64,000 nucleotides of DNA from CAWBUW01 sp963792075 (GTDB lineage Bacteria > Chloroflexota > Anaerolineae > Anaerolineales > UBA4823): NCBI GenBank assembly GCA_963792075.1, contig CAWBUW010000001.1:1-64000 (forward strand), in the 5' to 3' direction. Shown one piece after another: positions 7,993 to 17,324 of this stretch. A program made the translations under genes and the position numbers. The notes beneath the pieces were generated by a model that saw only the letters and a program-made list of their open reading frames with translations, had not been told where the DNA came from and did no database searches. Numbering within the stretch: the stretch's first letter is position 1; each line of letters starts with the position of its first letter.

Positions 7993-8980
7993 ATGATTTA
8001 TCTACCGGCAGGGGAACGATATGATGCGATGCGCTATAACCGCTGTGGGCACAGCGGGCTGAAGCTGCCTGCGATTTCGTTGGGCTTATGGCACAATTTC
8101 GCCGGCGTGGACCGCTTCGAGAACTCGCGCCAGATGCTGCGCACCGCCTTTGACCTGGGCATTACGCACATGGACCTGGCGAATAACTACGGGCCGCCGT
8201 ATGGATCGGCCGAAGAAACCTTTGGGCAGGTGATGCGCAAAGACCTGGCCCCTTATCGGGATGAGCTGGTCATCTCGACCAAAGCCGGGTGGGATATGTG
8301 GCCTGGGCCTTATGGTGATTTCGGCTCGCGCAAATATCTGGTGGCCAGCCTGGATCAGAGCCTGAAGCGTATGGGGCTGGAATACGTAGACATCTTCTAC
8401 CACCACCGTCCAGACCCAGAGACTCCGCTGGAAGAGACAATGGGAGCGCTGGATTATATCGTCCGCAGCGGGCGGGCGTTGTACGTGGGCATCTCCCAAT
8501 ATTCGCCGGATGATACCCGGCGGGCAGCCAAAATCTTGCTCCAGATGGGCACCCCGCTGCTGATCCACCAGCCGAACTATAATCTTTTCGATCGTTGGGT
8601 CGAAAACGGGCTCCTGGAAACAATTGCCGATGTAGGCATTGGCTGCATCGTGTTCTCACCCCTGGCTCAAGGGCTGCTGACCGACCGTTACCTGAAGGGG
8701 CTGCCGGCGGATTCGCGCGGTGAAAGATGGGCGCTTCTTGAATGCCGGTAATATCACCCCGGAAGTATTGGGGAAAGTCGGCCGCCTGGCAGCCATTGCC
8801 CAGCGGCGCGGGCAGACGACGGCCCAGTTAGCTCTGGCCTGGGTATTGCGCCAGCCCACAGTTACTTCTGCGCTGGTTGGCGCCAGCCGCCCAGAGCAGA
8901 TCCTGGATGCGGTGGGTACCTTGCAGCGGTTGGACTTCTCGGAAGGTGAGCTGGCGGAGATCGACGCGGCCGTGAAATAA
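7993..8980 (+). CDS. yghZ: YghZ-type aldo/keto reductase (L-glyceraldehyde 3-phosphate reductase-like), frameshifted
   Basis: NADPH-dependent reductase of the YghZ/Gpr group, which reduces L-glyceraldehyde 3-phosphate and methylglyoxal. Signature segments are SGLKLPAISLGLWHNF, FDLGITHMDLANNYGPP, SRKYLVASLDQSLKRMGLEY and FYHHRPDPETPLEETM. Catalytic Asp/Tyr fall in DLANNYG and Lys in STKAGWDMWPGPYG. The frame breaks at the CGCGCGG run (8714-8720): the first part ends early, and the second frame continues KDGRFLNAGNITPEVL to TAA 8980, completing the family's usual length of about 330. One surplus G explains the break. ATG 7993 has ACAGGAG upstream. Confidence 0.85.
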
Positions 8981-9014
8981 AGCCTCACTTTTTCAGCATG
9001 CCTGTTTTCTGGAC

Positions 9015-9020
9015 TATAAT
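9015..9020 (+). promoter_or_regulatory. -10 box for the signalling island
   Basis: A perfect TATAAT 30 nt before the ATG at 9050. The -35 region (about 8992-8997, TTCAGC) is poor. This is the first promoter of the 33-kb run of signalling genes. Confidence 0.45.
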
Positions 9021-9049
9021 TTACACATATCTTCATTGAGATTAGACCT

Positions 9050-11344
9050 ATGGCAGAGACTGAAAACCCTTCCAATTTTATACCTGGCGTTCACCGAGGC
9101 GTAATATTGGTTGTAGATGATAACCCTGAGAGTAGGGGTACATTGCGTGCTTGCCTGGATGAACAAGGTTTTTATCCGCTCATTGCTAAGGATGGTGAAA
9201 ACGCGGTCGATCTGGCAGTTCAGAATCACCCAGTGGTGATTCTTCTCGATACGCAACTCTCAGGTCTTGGCGGTTATGAAACCTGCCGCCGGTTAAAATC
9301 AGACGCGGCTACTCGCGATATTCCGGTTATTTTTGTGGGCAACCAGGGGGATGATGAGGAACCGGCGTTTAAAGCCGGCGGCGACGATTTTGTTACTCGC
9401 CCGATACGCACGCACCGCTTGCTTGCCCGCATCACATCGTTTCTTCTCCTGTATGATTTAATGGCTCAATTGGAAGCGACGGACCGGCTCTTCACCAAAT
9501 ATGCTACTCGCCTTTCAGTCACCAGTGAGGTGGGCCGCCAGATTACCTCAATCCTCTCCCATGCTGAGCTCACCAAAGCGGTGGTTAATTTACTCCAGGC
9601 CAGCTTTGATTATTATTTTGTCAGCATCTGGCAGTTGAATGATCGCCAGGATATGCTGAACTTACGCGCCGGCGCCGGGAGAGGTAACTACCAGCCTTTT
9701 GCAGAAAATTACGCCTTACCGATGGCTTCATCGAACAGCATTATTGCCTCTGTGGCGCAAAAAGCCCAAACTTATCTTGCGCTGGATGTGCGCTCTGATC
9801 CGCTTTATCTGGCTTTGCCAGGGCTGCCCAAAACTTTATCAGAACTTGCCATACCCCTGAAAATTGGTACCCGCATGGTTGGGGTTTTGGATATCCAAAG
9901 CGATCGCTTGTCGGCTTTTGACAATGAAGATTGCATGATCTTTCAATCCCTGGCTGACCAGGTGACTGTGGCCGTGCGCAACGCTGAACTGTATGATCTG
10001 CAAAATCGGCGCAGGGCCCAGGCGGAGCTTCTCGAACAGACCGGTCGCGTGCTTTCGGGTACGCTGGATATCAAAGAAGTTCAAAGTCGAATTCTGACCG
10101 AGTTGGCAGGAGTTCTCCCCTACGAAGATGGTTTCGTTTTTCGGTACCAGGATGGTAAGCTGACCCTCCTGGCACGCCATAGTGGACAGGTTGCCGTAGA
10201 AAGCAGTGAGGAAGTAGTCATTCCGCTCCGTCCCAACAGCGCTCTTTTTCAGTTGATTGTCTCAGCCAGGCCGTTGATTGTAGACGATTTGAGCAGCGCG
10301 CCTGGCTGGTCGGCTTCTGAAAAACTGACCGATTGCCGTTCCTGGTTGGGGGTGCCATTCCTCTCTCACGATAAAGTGACGGGTATCCTGGCGCTTACCC
10401 GCTCCGAGCCACGCGCTTTTGGGCCAAGCGAAGTGATTTTCCTGGCTACTTTTGCGGCGCAAGCGGCAGTAGCCCTGGAAAATGCAGAGCTGTATGCGGA
10501 AATTCGCCGGTTCAATGAGCACCTGGAAGAGTTGGTGGGCGAGCGTACCCATCAGTTGGATGAGGCCTATAAAGTGCTTAAAAAGATGGATAAAGCCAAG
10601 GCTGATTTTATTGAAATCGCTGCGCATGAGCTGCGCACGCCTCTCACTGTGATGAAGGGCTATCTCGGCATGATGCGCTCGGACTCCACAGTCGTTGGAA
10701 ATCAGGTGTTGGTGAACAGTGTAAACGGCGTTTGGGTTGGCACTAATCGTCTGCACGAGATTGTGAACAGCATGCTGGACGTAGCCAAAATCAACAACCA
10801 GACTTTAACTCTGGCTTGCAGTTGGATTGACCTGGCGTTTACCCTGGCGAACGTACGGATTGAATTCAAAGCAGACCTGGATCAGCGTCATCAGAATTTA
10901 ATCATTAGCGAAATGGGTACTTTACCCAAGATTTACGCCGACTCCAGTTTGTTATTTAAAGCTTTTTATAACCTGGCGGTGAATGCGATTAAGTACACCC
11001 CTGATGGCGGCACGATTGCCATCACCGCCCATCCGATGGTCGATTCTACAGGCACCCCGGCGATTGAGGTGCTGGTAAGTGATACCGGGATCGGGATTGA
11101 TGAAGAACAACAGGCTTTGATCTTTGATCAGTTTTACCAGACCGGCAAGGTTGCCTTACATTCCTCGGGTCGCTCCAAGTTCAAAGGCGGCGGACCAGGT
11201 CTCGGGCTGGCAATAGCCAGAGGGATTGTCCAGGCGCATAACGGGCGTATTTGGGTTGAAAGCCCCGGGCAGGATGAACAGACCTGTCCGGGTAGCTGTT
11301 TCCACGTCTTTTTGCCGATCGATGGTCCAGAGGCTGGAAAATAG
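9050..11344 (+). CDS. Hybrid sensor histidine kinase: REC-GAF-GAF-HisKA-HATPase
   Basis: Soluble 764-residue histidine kinase with an N-terminal receiver domain (about residues 18-140, VDDNPES and LLDTQ). The usual receiver Lys is replaced by Arg in VTRPIR, so phosphorylation switching may be altered. Two GAF domains follow (about 160-320 and 335-485), then a coiled coil (EELVGERTHQLDEAYKVLKK), HisKA with H526 in AAHELRTPLT, and the ATPase with NLAVNAIKYTP, DTGIGI and GPGLGLAIARG. It has no membrane segments. It is 4 nt upstream of the next kinase, so the pair is almost certainly one operon. Confidence 0.92.
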   Translation: MAETENPSNFIPGVHRGVILVVDDNPESRGTLRACLDEQGFYPLIAKDGENAVDLAVQNHPVVILLDTQLSGLGGYETCRRLKSDAATRDIPVIFVGNQGDDEEPAFKAGGDDFVTRPIRTHRLLARITSFLLLYDLMAQLEATDRLFTKYATRLSVTSEVGRQITSILSHAELTKAVVNLLQASFDYYFVSIWQLNDRQDMLNLRAGAGRGNYQPFAENYALPMASSNSIIASVAQKAQTYLALDVRSDPLYLALPGLPKTLSELAIPLKIGTRMVGVLDIQSDRLSAFDNEDCMIFQSLADQVTVAVRNAELYDLQNRRRAQAELLEQTGRVLSGTLDIKEVQSRILTELAGVLPYEDGFVFRYQDGKLTLLARHSGQVAVESSEEVVIPLRPNSALFQLIVSARPLIVDDLSSAPGWSASEKLTDCRSWLGVPFLSHDKVTGILALTRSEPRAFGPSEVIFLATFAAQAAVALENAELYAEIRRFNEHLEELVGERTHQLDEAYKVLKKMDKAKADFIEIAAHELRTPLTVMKGYLGMMRSDSTVVGNQVLVNSVNGVWVGTNRLHEIVNSMLDVAKINNQTLTLACSWIDLAFTLANVRIEFKADLDQRHQNLIISEMGTLPKIYADSSLLFKAFYNLAVNAIKYTPDGGTIAITAHPMVDSTGTPAIEVLVSDTGIGIDEEQQALIFDQFYQTGKVALHSSGRSKFKGGGPGLGLAIARGIVQAHNGRIWVESPGQDEQTCPGSCFHVFLPIDGPEAGK

Positions 11345-11348
11345 AGAT

Positions 11349-13331
11349 ATGTCTGCCAGGATCCTGATTGCTGAAGATGAGGCCATTGTAGGCAAAGATA
11401 TCGAAAGAATGTTGACCCGGCAAGGTTACAACGTCTGCGATGTTGCCAGCACAGGTGAAGAGGCTATTGCTGCCATGCTGCGTTATCATCCTGATCTGAT
11501 CTTGATGGATATCAAGTTGAGCGGTGGCATGGATGGCGTGGACGCCACAGAACGAATTCACAAATTATTTAATGTACCCGTGGTTTACCTCACCGCTCAT
11601 TCTGATCGGCCTACTCTGGAGAGAGCCAAGGTTACCAAACCCTACGGTTACTTGCTGAAGCCCATCGATGCCCGCGAGTTGAACATCGTGGTTGAGATGG
11701 CGCTCAATTTGTACGAGTCAGAACGCAAGCTGCAGGAAAGCCAGATCCAGTATCGCACGATCTTGGAAACGGCACTGGATGGTTTATGGGTAGTTGACTC
11801 AGTCGGTCAGCTCCTGGATGTAAACGACGCTTATTGCACCCTGACAGGCTACTCCCGCAGTGAGCTCTTGCAAATGCGCATTAGCGACCTGGAGGCAATC
11901 GAAGATCCGCACGAGGCTCTTAGGCGCGTGAGTCAGATTTCTGAAACCGGGTCGGGTCGCTTTGAAAGCCGCCACCGCGCCAAAGATGGACGGTTCGTGG
12001 ATTTTGAAATCAGCGCCCGTTCTATTCCGGAACAAGGGCTGCTTTTTGTTTACCTGCGCGATATCACCGATCGCAAGCAGCACGAAAAAGCAATCCTCCA
12101 ATTGAACAATGATTTAAAGTATACGGCGCAGGAGAGCCTGGACCTGTATTTTTCGGAACGAGAGCAGCGCGAGTTCGCAGAAATGCTTTCTGAGGCCAGC
12201 CAGATGCTCGTTTCTACGCTGGATATGAATGGGGTGTTGGACCGTATTTTGGAGCAGATCAGCCGTATTGTCCAGAATGACGTGAGTAATATTATGCTGC
12301 TGCAGGGAGACCAATCCAAAGAGGTCCGCTCGCGCGGCTATGAGAGCTTTGACGCCGGATCATTTATTGAGACCTTTGTATTCCCGCTATCGGGATTACC
12401 TGTTCGACAAGAAATCATTAAGAACAAAGAAGCGATTGTGGTTCCGGATGTGCGTGATGACCCTCGCTGGAATAGTTCCAGCGAGGAGGCCTGGTTGCGC
12501 TCCTATATCGCCGTTCCAATTAGTATTCAGAACGAAGTGGTGGGCTTGATCAATGTGGGTATTTCTATGCCGGGTTATTACACACACAGCCATGCCCAAC
12601 GTTTGTTGGCATTCGCCTACCAGGCTGCCATCGCCTTTCAGAATGCGCGCTTGTTTGAAGAGACCAAAAAGAACGCCGACCAACTCGAAGTGCTCTCCGG
12701 TCGTCTTTTGGAGATCCAAGAAACGGAGCGGCGCGTCATTGCTCGCGAACTGCACGATGAAGTCGGCCAGGGGTTGACGGCGGTGCAGCTCAACTTGCAG
12801 GCGCTGCTCCGCTCAGTTGACGTGGCATCGTGTCACACCGAAATTCAAAATTGTGTGGAGATCGTCGAAGTGATCCTGAAGCAGGTGCGCAATATCTCCT
12901 TAGACCTGCACCCTTCCTTGTTGGATGACCTGGGATTGGTTCCGGCGATACGCTGGCTGGTGGATCGAGAAGCTCAGTGGTTCGGTTTCTCTGCCAGGGT
13001 GAATGCTGACCGGTTGAAGATCCGCTTGCCGGCCTGGATCGAGTTGGTCTGCTATCGGGTAGTCCAGGAAGCGTTGACGAATGTGGCTCGCCATGCGCAG
13101 GCGCAAAACGTCAGCATTGAGTTATGGAAGCGCGGTTCAGATGCGCATTTGGTTGTGCGGGATGATGGCGTAGGTTTTAACGTTCCCGAAACGATGGAAA
13201 ATGTAGTCAAGGGTAGCAGCCTGGGATTATTAGGCATGCGCGAACGTGTGGCTCTGGTCAAGGGCGACATCGAGTTCAATTCTGCTCCTGGCGAGGGTAC
13301 TGAAATCCATGCTCGCTTCCCGTTACACTAG
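11349..13331 (+). CDS. Response-regulator/sensor kinase hybrid: REC-PAS-GAF-HisKA_3-HATPase
   Basis: A 660-residue kinase of the NarX/DesK catalytic type with its own receiver. REC (residues 1-120) has D54 in LILMDIKLSGGMDG. PAS lies at about 140-260 (ILETALDGLWVVDSVGQLLDVND), GAF at about 295-445 and HisKA_3 from 455 with H469 in RRVIARELHDEVGQGL. The ATPase reads ARHAQAQNVSIELW and DDGVGFNV. ATG 11349 is taken because it directly follows the preceding stop; longer frames overlap that gene. Its likely partner is the NarL-type regulator at 13472, as HisKA_3 kinases usually pair with LuxR-type regulators. Confidence 0.9.
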   Translation: MSARILIAEDEAIVGKDIERMLTRQGYNVCDVASTGEEAIAAMLRYHPDLILMDIKLSGGMDGVDATERIHKLFNVPVVYLTAHSDRPTLERAKVTKPYGYLLKPIDARELNIVVEMALNLYESERKLQESQIQYRTILETALDGLWVVDSVGQLLDVNDAYCTLTGYSRSELLQMRISDLEAIEDPHEALRRVSQISETGSGRFESRHRAKDGRFVDFEISARSIPEQGLLFVYLRDITDRKQHEKAILQLNNDLKYTAQESLDLYFSEREQREFAEMLSEASQMLVSTLDMNGVLDRILEQISRIVQNDVSNIMLLQGDQSKEVRSRGYESFDAGSFIETFVFPLSGLPVRQEIIKNKEAIVVPDVRDDPRWNSSSEEAWLRSYIAVPISIQNEVVGLINVGISMPGYYTHSHAQRLLAFAYQAAIAFQNARLFEETKKNADQLEVLSGRLLEIQETERRVIARELHDEVGQGLTAVQLNLQALLRSVDVASCHTEIQNCVEIVEVILKQVRNISLDLHPSLLDDLGLVPAIRWLVDREAQWFGFSARVNADRLKIRLPAWIELVCYRVVQEALTNVARHAQAQNVSIELWKRGSDAHLVVRDDGVGFNVPETMENVVKGSSLGLLGMRERVALVKGDIEFNSAPGEGTEIHARFPLH

Positions 13332-13448
13332 GGGCTGTCCCAAAAGAAGCTTTTGGGGACAGCCCACCGCCCCAGAAATGGGTTATCGTGGTGTTCACCC
13401 CCCACTTGTGGGGGGTGAACACCACGATAAAGTCCTTTTTGGACAGCC
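13332..13448. repeat. Double palindrome with GGCTGTCC/GGACAGCC flanks
   Basis: First hairpin: GGGCTGTCCCAAAAG (13332-13346) against 13350-13365, one bulged G. Second: a perfect 23-bp stem, 13383-13405 with 13408-13430, closed by CACTTGTG. The right flank TTTTTGGACAGCC (13436-13448) is again complementary to the first left arm, so two alternative foldings exist. No T-run follows either stem. It separates the kinase from its probable regulator. Confidence 0.85.
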
Positions 13449-13471
13449 TGAAAATTGAATCGAGGCAAGTC

Positions 13472-14143
13472 ATGACCCCTATCCATGTGATCCTGGTAGA
13501 CGATCATAACCTGGTGCGGGCGGGTATCCGCTCGCTGCTCAATAAAATCCCGGAAGTCGAGATCGTAGCCGAGGCATATTCAGGCGAAAATGCCTTGCAT
13601 CTGATTGGTGAGCATCGACCGGATATAGTCCTGATGGATATTTCACTGCCGGACATTAACGGACTTGATGTCGCCCGGCGGGTGCGCCAGGAATTTCCTG
13701 AAATAAAAATATTATTCCTGTCCATGTATGCGAATGAGGAATACGTATGGCAAGCTATGCAGATCGGTGCATCTGGCTATCTTTTGAAGAATGCCAGCCC
13801 GGCGGAGCTCGAAATGGCTTTCCAGGCAGTGATCCGAGGGGAAGCTTTTCTGAGCCCGGTCATCTCGCGCCAGGTGATTGATGGCTATGTTAAGCGTGTA
13901 TCCAAGGAAGCCGAAGAGGATAACGTTGAAAAAAAGGAGAATATAAAATTATCTCCCCGGCAAAATGAAATTCTGCACTTGATCGCGGATGGCCTGACGA
14001 CAAAAGAAATCGCCAAGAAGCTTGACATAAGCGTGAAGACGGTAGAAGCTCATCGTTCTCAGTTGATGCGTGAGCTTGGCATCCATGATATTGCCGGCCT
14101 GGTACGCTATGCGATTCGTACCGGGCTGGTTTCGGCTGAATAG
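13472..14143 (+). CDS. NarL/LuxR-family response regulator
   Basis: DNA-binding response regulator of 223 residues. The receiver domain (1-120) has VDDHNLVRAG, phospho-acceptor D56 in LMDISLPD and LLKNASPAEL. After a charged linker (KRVSKEAEEDNVEKKEN) comes the LuxR helix-turn-helix: LSPRQNEILHLIADGLTTKE, then IAKKLDISVKTVEAHRSQL. ATG 13472 is used because longer frames run into the palindromes. It probably receives phosphate from the HisKA_3 kinase just upstream. Confidence 0.93.
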   Translation: MTPIHVILVDDHNLVRAGIRSLLNKIPEVEIVAEAYSGENALHLIGEHRPDIVLMDISLPDINGLDVARRVRQEFPEIKILFLSMYANEEYVWQAMQIGASGYLLKNASPAELEMAFQAVIRGEAFLSPVISRQVIDGYVKRVSKEAEEDNVEKKENIKLSPRQNEILHLIADGLTTKEIAKKLDISVKTVEAHRSQLMRELGIHDIAGLVRYAIRTGLVSAE

Positions 14144-14185
14144 GGATGTGTGTACGGGCGGCGTACGCCGCCCGTACACACATCC
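14144..14185. repeat. 42-nt perfect palindrome
   Basis: Positions 14144-14164 are the exact reverse complement of 14165-14185, with no unpaired centre (CGGCGT|ACGCCG). It begins directly after the stop codon of the regulator gene. It is not followed by a T-run; a separate terminator lies at 14224. Confidence 0.9.
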
Positions 14186-14223
14186 ACAAAAACTCCGGAT
14201 AGGGACTAAGGTCTTTACCTGTG

Positions 14224-14254
14224 AACAATCAGGGTTATACCTGATTGTTTTTAT
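14224..14254 (+). terminator. Factor-independent terminator after the LuxR-type regulator
   Basis: AACAATCAGG (14224-14233) pairs with CCTGATTGTT (14240-14249) across a 6-nt loop and runs into TTTTTATTT. This ends the 9050-14143 transcription unit and isolates it from the che genes. Confidence 0.85.
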
Positions 14255-14344
14255 TTCCCCGTGAACTTACAATGATACAGAATAATACGATCCGCTTAAG
14301 AGGGGTTTCCTCGCCACTTTTCTGAAATCCACCCGGAGAAAACC

Positions 14345-14974
14345 GTGAATATCAATACTCAAATAGCCAAGTTGAACAAGCAGGATGGCTGGGTAAGCCT
14401 GGTAACCTTCCGGGTTGACCAACAGGTTTACGCGCTGCCGATTGAGCCTATCCGGCAAATCGTTGAAATGGTCACCGTAACGGCTGTGCCTCAGGTGAAA
14501 GAGTTTATCGAGGGCGTGATCAATTTTCATGGCGTGCCGGTCCCCGTCATTAATTTGCGCCGCCAATTAGCCCTGCCGCTCATGCCGTTTCAATTGCACA
14601 CGCCCATCGTTCTGGTTACCATGTCAAACCGCCTGGTTGGGGTCATTGTGGATGAAGTACTCGATGTGCTGAATCTGCCTAAGCTCCAGATCATTGACCC
14701 GGAAGTGATCCTGCCAGAAGGTATGGGTGAAATTTCGGTGCTGCAAGGCCTGATCCAGTTGGATGGCAAAACGATCCTGTGTTTGAATCTGGACCATCTT
14801 CTTGCGCCTCAGCAGGCGAATGACATCGCCGCGGTGGCGGATGCCCTCGCCAAGAACCCGGAAGGCAAGCCGGCGAAAAAAGGATCCAGTGGTAAGCGGT
14901 CTCGCCGCGAAACTGTCGCCAACGAAGAAAAAGTAGAACCGGTGGAAATACAACCTGAGGTGGGTGAAGCATGA
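14345..14974 (+). CDS. cheW: CheW-like chemosensory coupling protein with charged tail
   Basis: Adaptor that links receptor (MCP) and CheA kinase. The CheW fold covers about residues 15-155: WVSLVTFRVDQQVYALPI, EFIEGVINFHGVPVPVINLR, NRLVGVIVDEVLDVLNLP. The last 50 residues are a Lys/Arg/Glu-rich extension (KKGSSGKRSRRE) absent from ordinary CheW. The start is GTG 14345, 6 nt after GGAG. Its stop overlaps the start of the CheR gene (ATGA), opening a che cluster of about 13.5 kb. Confidence 0.9.
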   Translation: MNINTQIAKLNKQDGWVSLVTFRVDQQVYALPIEPIRQIVEMVTVTAVPQVKEFIEGVINFHGVPVPVINLRRQLALPLMPFQLHTPIVLVTMSNRLVGVIVDEVLDVLNLPKLQIIDPEVILPEGMGEISVLQGLIQLDGKTILCLNLDHLLAPQQANDIAAVADALAKNPEGKPAKKGSSGKRSRRETVANEEKVEPVEIQPEVGEA

Positions 14975-16521
14975 CAACACCCTCGGGGAATCCGGCGGCG
15001 CGCTCAACCAAGGATGGATTCAGCCTGGGCTTTGGCGATTATTTGCGTTTCAGCAAACTATTGTTGGAACGCTGCGGCCTCTATTTCCCGGAAACTCGGC
15101 GCTCTGAGCTGGAATATCAACTCCGCATGGCTTTTGCGGCTTCAACTTGTGCCGACCTGGATGAGTTCTATACATTGCTGCAGGATTCAAAGGCCGGTTC
15201 GGTTGAGATGGATGTCCTGGTCAACGCGATTACGATCAGCGAGACCCATTTTTTTCGCGATACGGCGCAATTCAATGCCCTGCTGACCCAGGTTTTGCCC
15301 AAGCTGATTGAGCGTAAACGCTCTTCGCGTGCCTTGCGTATCTGGAGCGCGGGCTGCTCGAGCGGTGAAGAGCCATATTCGATCGCCATGCTGCTGCGCG
15401 AGATTCTTCCGGATGTGGATAACTGGTCCATTACCATCCTGGGTACCGACATCAATACGGCTTCTCTCGATCGTGCGCGCCAGGCCATTTATGGCTCCTG
15501 GGCATTTCGAGAAGAAAGAGCCAACCTGATGCGGAATAAGTACTTCCGGCAGAACGGGAATCGCTATGAGCTTCTTCCTGAAGTACGTAATATGGTCGTT
15601 TTCAACAAACTGAACCTGATTGAATCGGTTTATCCATCCTATGATACCAATACCATGTCGATGGATCTCATCTTATGCCGCAACGTGACCATTTACTTCA
15701 GTGAAGCTGTGACTCGTTGGGTGGTGGACCGGTTTTATGATGCTCTGATCGATGGGGGCTGGTTGGTGGTAGGGCATTCTGAGCCGTCCATCGATATCTA
15801 CCGCCGTTTCCGGGTGCGCAATTTCCCCGATACCGTCCTATACCAGCGTATGCCCGAAACGGGCATTCTGCGCTGGCCGCTGGCGATGACAATGCAGTCC
15901 CCGCCGGTCTATATTCCACCGCCTCCTGCTCTACAGGCCGCGCCTTTGCCTACGCCTGCTACTCCGCAGCTCAAAGCGGATACCGTCCCCATTATCCCGG
16001 TTGCGCAACCCGAAGCTAAAGAAAACATACCAGAACAAGCCAGAGACCTCCTGGAATTCGGGCACTCGGAAGACGCTTTGAAGCTCTTGTTGAAATTGGT
16101 GAAAGACCGGCCCCGTGACGCCTCCGTTTGTGTTCTTTTGGGCCAGGCGTACGCCAACCTCGCCATGTGGCAAGATGCAGAGTTTTGGTGTGTCAGAGCC
16201 ATTGAAGTGGATAAGCTGACTCTGGATGCTTATTACACCCTTTCTCTGATTTTCCAGCATAACGGCAAGCTGGATAAAGCCATCGAGGCGATGAAGAAAG
16301 TGGTGTATATAGACCGCAATTATGTGCTGGGGCATTATGGATTGGCGAACCTGTATCGAGACAGTGGTTTAATGCCGCAGGCTCAAAAGTCACTGGATAA
16401 TGCTTTGCGTCTGTTAGTCAACCAACCTCCCGACGCTGTCGTTTTGGGGTCACGGGGTGTGACCGCCGGGCGTTTGCTTGAAGCGGTAACCCGCCAACAA
16501 CAGGCGTGGAGTTTGGTCTGA
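14971..16521 (+). CDS. cheR: CheR-type protein-glutamate methyltransferase with TPR domain
   Basis: Methylates glutamates of chemoreceptors using S-adenosylmethionine. Residues 20-85 form the helical N-terminal domain and about 90-290 the methyltransferase domain, with ITISETHFFRD, the SAM loop WSAGCSSGEEPYSIAMLL, TDINTASLDRARQAIYG and LILCRNVTIYFS. A Pro-rich linker (about 315-345) leads to three or four TPR-like repeats (LLEFGHSEDALKLLLKL, YYTLSLIFQHNGKLDKAIEA). TPR-bearing CheR proteins occur in Frz-like and alternative-function chemosensory systems. It lies between the two CheW genes. Confidence 0.93.
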   Translation: MTTPSGNPAARSTKDGFSLGFGDYLRFSKLLLERCGLYFPETRRSELEYQLRMAFAASTCADLDEFYTLLQDSKAGSVEMDVLVNAITISETHFFRDTAQFNALLTQVLPKLIERKRSSRALRIWSAGCSSGEEPYSIAMLLREILPDVDNWSITILGTDINTASLDRARQAIYGSWAFREERANLMRNKYFRQNGNRYELLPEVRNMVVFNKLNLIESVYPSYDTNTMSMDLILCRNVTIYFSEAVTRWVVDRFYDALIDGGWLVVGHSEPSIDIYRRFRVRNFPDTVLYQRMPETGILRWPLAMTMQSPPVYIPPPPALQAAPLPTPATPQLKADTVPIIPVAQPEAKENIPEQARDLLEFGHSEDALKLLLKLVKDRPRDASVCVLLGQAYANLAMWQDAEFWCVRAIEVDKLTLDAYYTLSLIFQHNGKLDKAIEAMKKVVYIDRNYVLGHYGLANLYRDSGLMPQAQKSLDNALRLLVNQPPDAVVLGSRGVTAGRLLEAVTRQQQAWSLV

Positions 16522-16538
16522 AAGGAATAGAGTAAACC

Positions 16539-17315
16539 ATGGCGAAAACCACAAATTCACTGAACAGGGTTCTCGGTCGTTTTCAAGCCAGGCGAGATAA
16601 GCCGGGCGATAAGAAAGCGGGGATCGATTGGGAAGAGCTGCATAAGAAAATGAGCGAAGACAGCGCTAAATCGACTTGGGTAGATGAGTTGCCTGCTGAT
16701 GAGCTGGCTGAAACCTGGGCGCGCCGTGCAAGCCAGATGGCGCGCAACATCGAAGGCGAAGACCAGGGCGAGCAGGTGGAGCTGGCTATCATTCGCCTGG
16801 GCCGCGAAATCTATGGGGTCGATGTACGTTACGTATATGACATCCGCCCCCTCGTGCACCTGACCCGGGTGCCGCGGACGCCCTCCTGGGTGGCGGGCGT
16901 GGTCAACCTGCGTGGGCGGATTGTTTCGGTATTGGATTTACAGAGTTTCTTGAACTTACCCGCGGCTGAGAATGAAGGCGCTCAATCTCCTATACGCCAC
17001 CTGGCAGTGGTGGAAACGCCTGAGATGGAGCTGGCCATCCTGGTTGACGAAGTGATGGCGATGGAAAGCCTGCCTCTGCACAAAATTCAGGAAGCCACGA
17101 CGGCAGTGCGCGGCATCCGCGCTGAGTATGTGCGCGGCCTCGTTGTGCGCGAACAATTAAGCGATTCTCTGGCTGAAACTACGAACGGCCACGGTATTTC
17201 TCTGGCTGAGAGCGCGAACGGCCAGGGTAGTTCTAACAATGCGATGCTGGTCATCCTGGATCTGCCGGCGCTGCTGGCGGATGAGCGCTTGATTATTCGG
17301 GAAGAACTGGTCTGA
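16539..17315 (+). CDS. cheW: CheW-like coupling protein with N-terminal extension
   Basis: Second coupling protein, 258 residues. An 80-residue charged N-terminal region (KKMSEDSAKSTWVDELPADE) precedes the CheW domain at about 82-250 (VELAIIRLGREIYGVDVRYV, WVAGVVNLRGRIVSVLDL, LAILVDEVMAMESLP). A loop near residues 208-230 holds a recent tandem repeat, SLAETTNGHGI followed by SLAESANGQGS, matched at the DNA level by two near-identical 33-bp units. The extension may recruit a partner other than the first CheW does; that is inference. Confidence 0.9.
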   Translation: MAKTTNSLNRVLGRFQARRDKPGDKKAGIDWEELHKKMSEDSAKSTWVDELPADELAETWARRASQMARNIEGEDQGEQVELAIIRLGREIYGVDVRYVYDIRPLVHLTRVPRTPSWVAGVVNLRGRIVSVLDLQSFLNLPAAENEGAQSPIRHLAVVETPEMELAILVDEVMAMESLPLHKIQEATTAVRGIRAEYVRGLVVREQLSDSLAETTNGHGISLAESANGQGSSNNAMLVILDLPALLADERLIIREELV

Positions 17316-17324
17316 GGCCGGCCT

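Noticed and set aside
14144..14185. 42-nt palindrome as the terminator of the regulator gene
   Set aside because: No T-run follows; a proper terminator with a T-run lies at 14224-14254.
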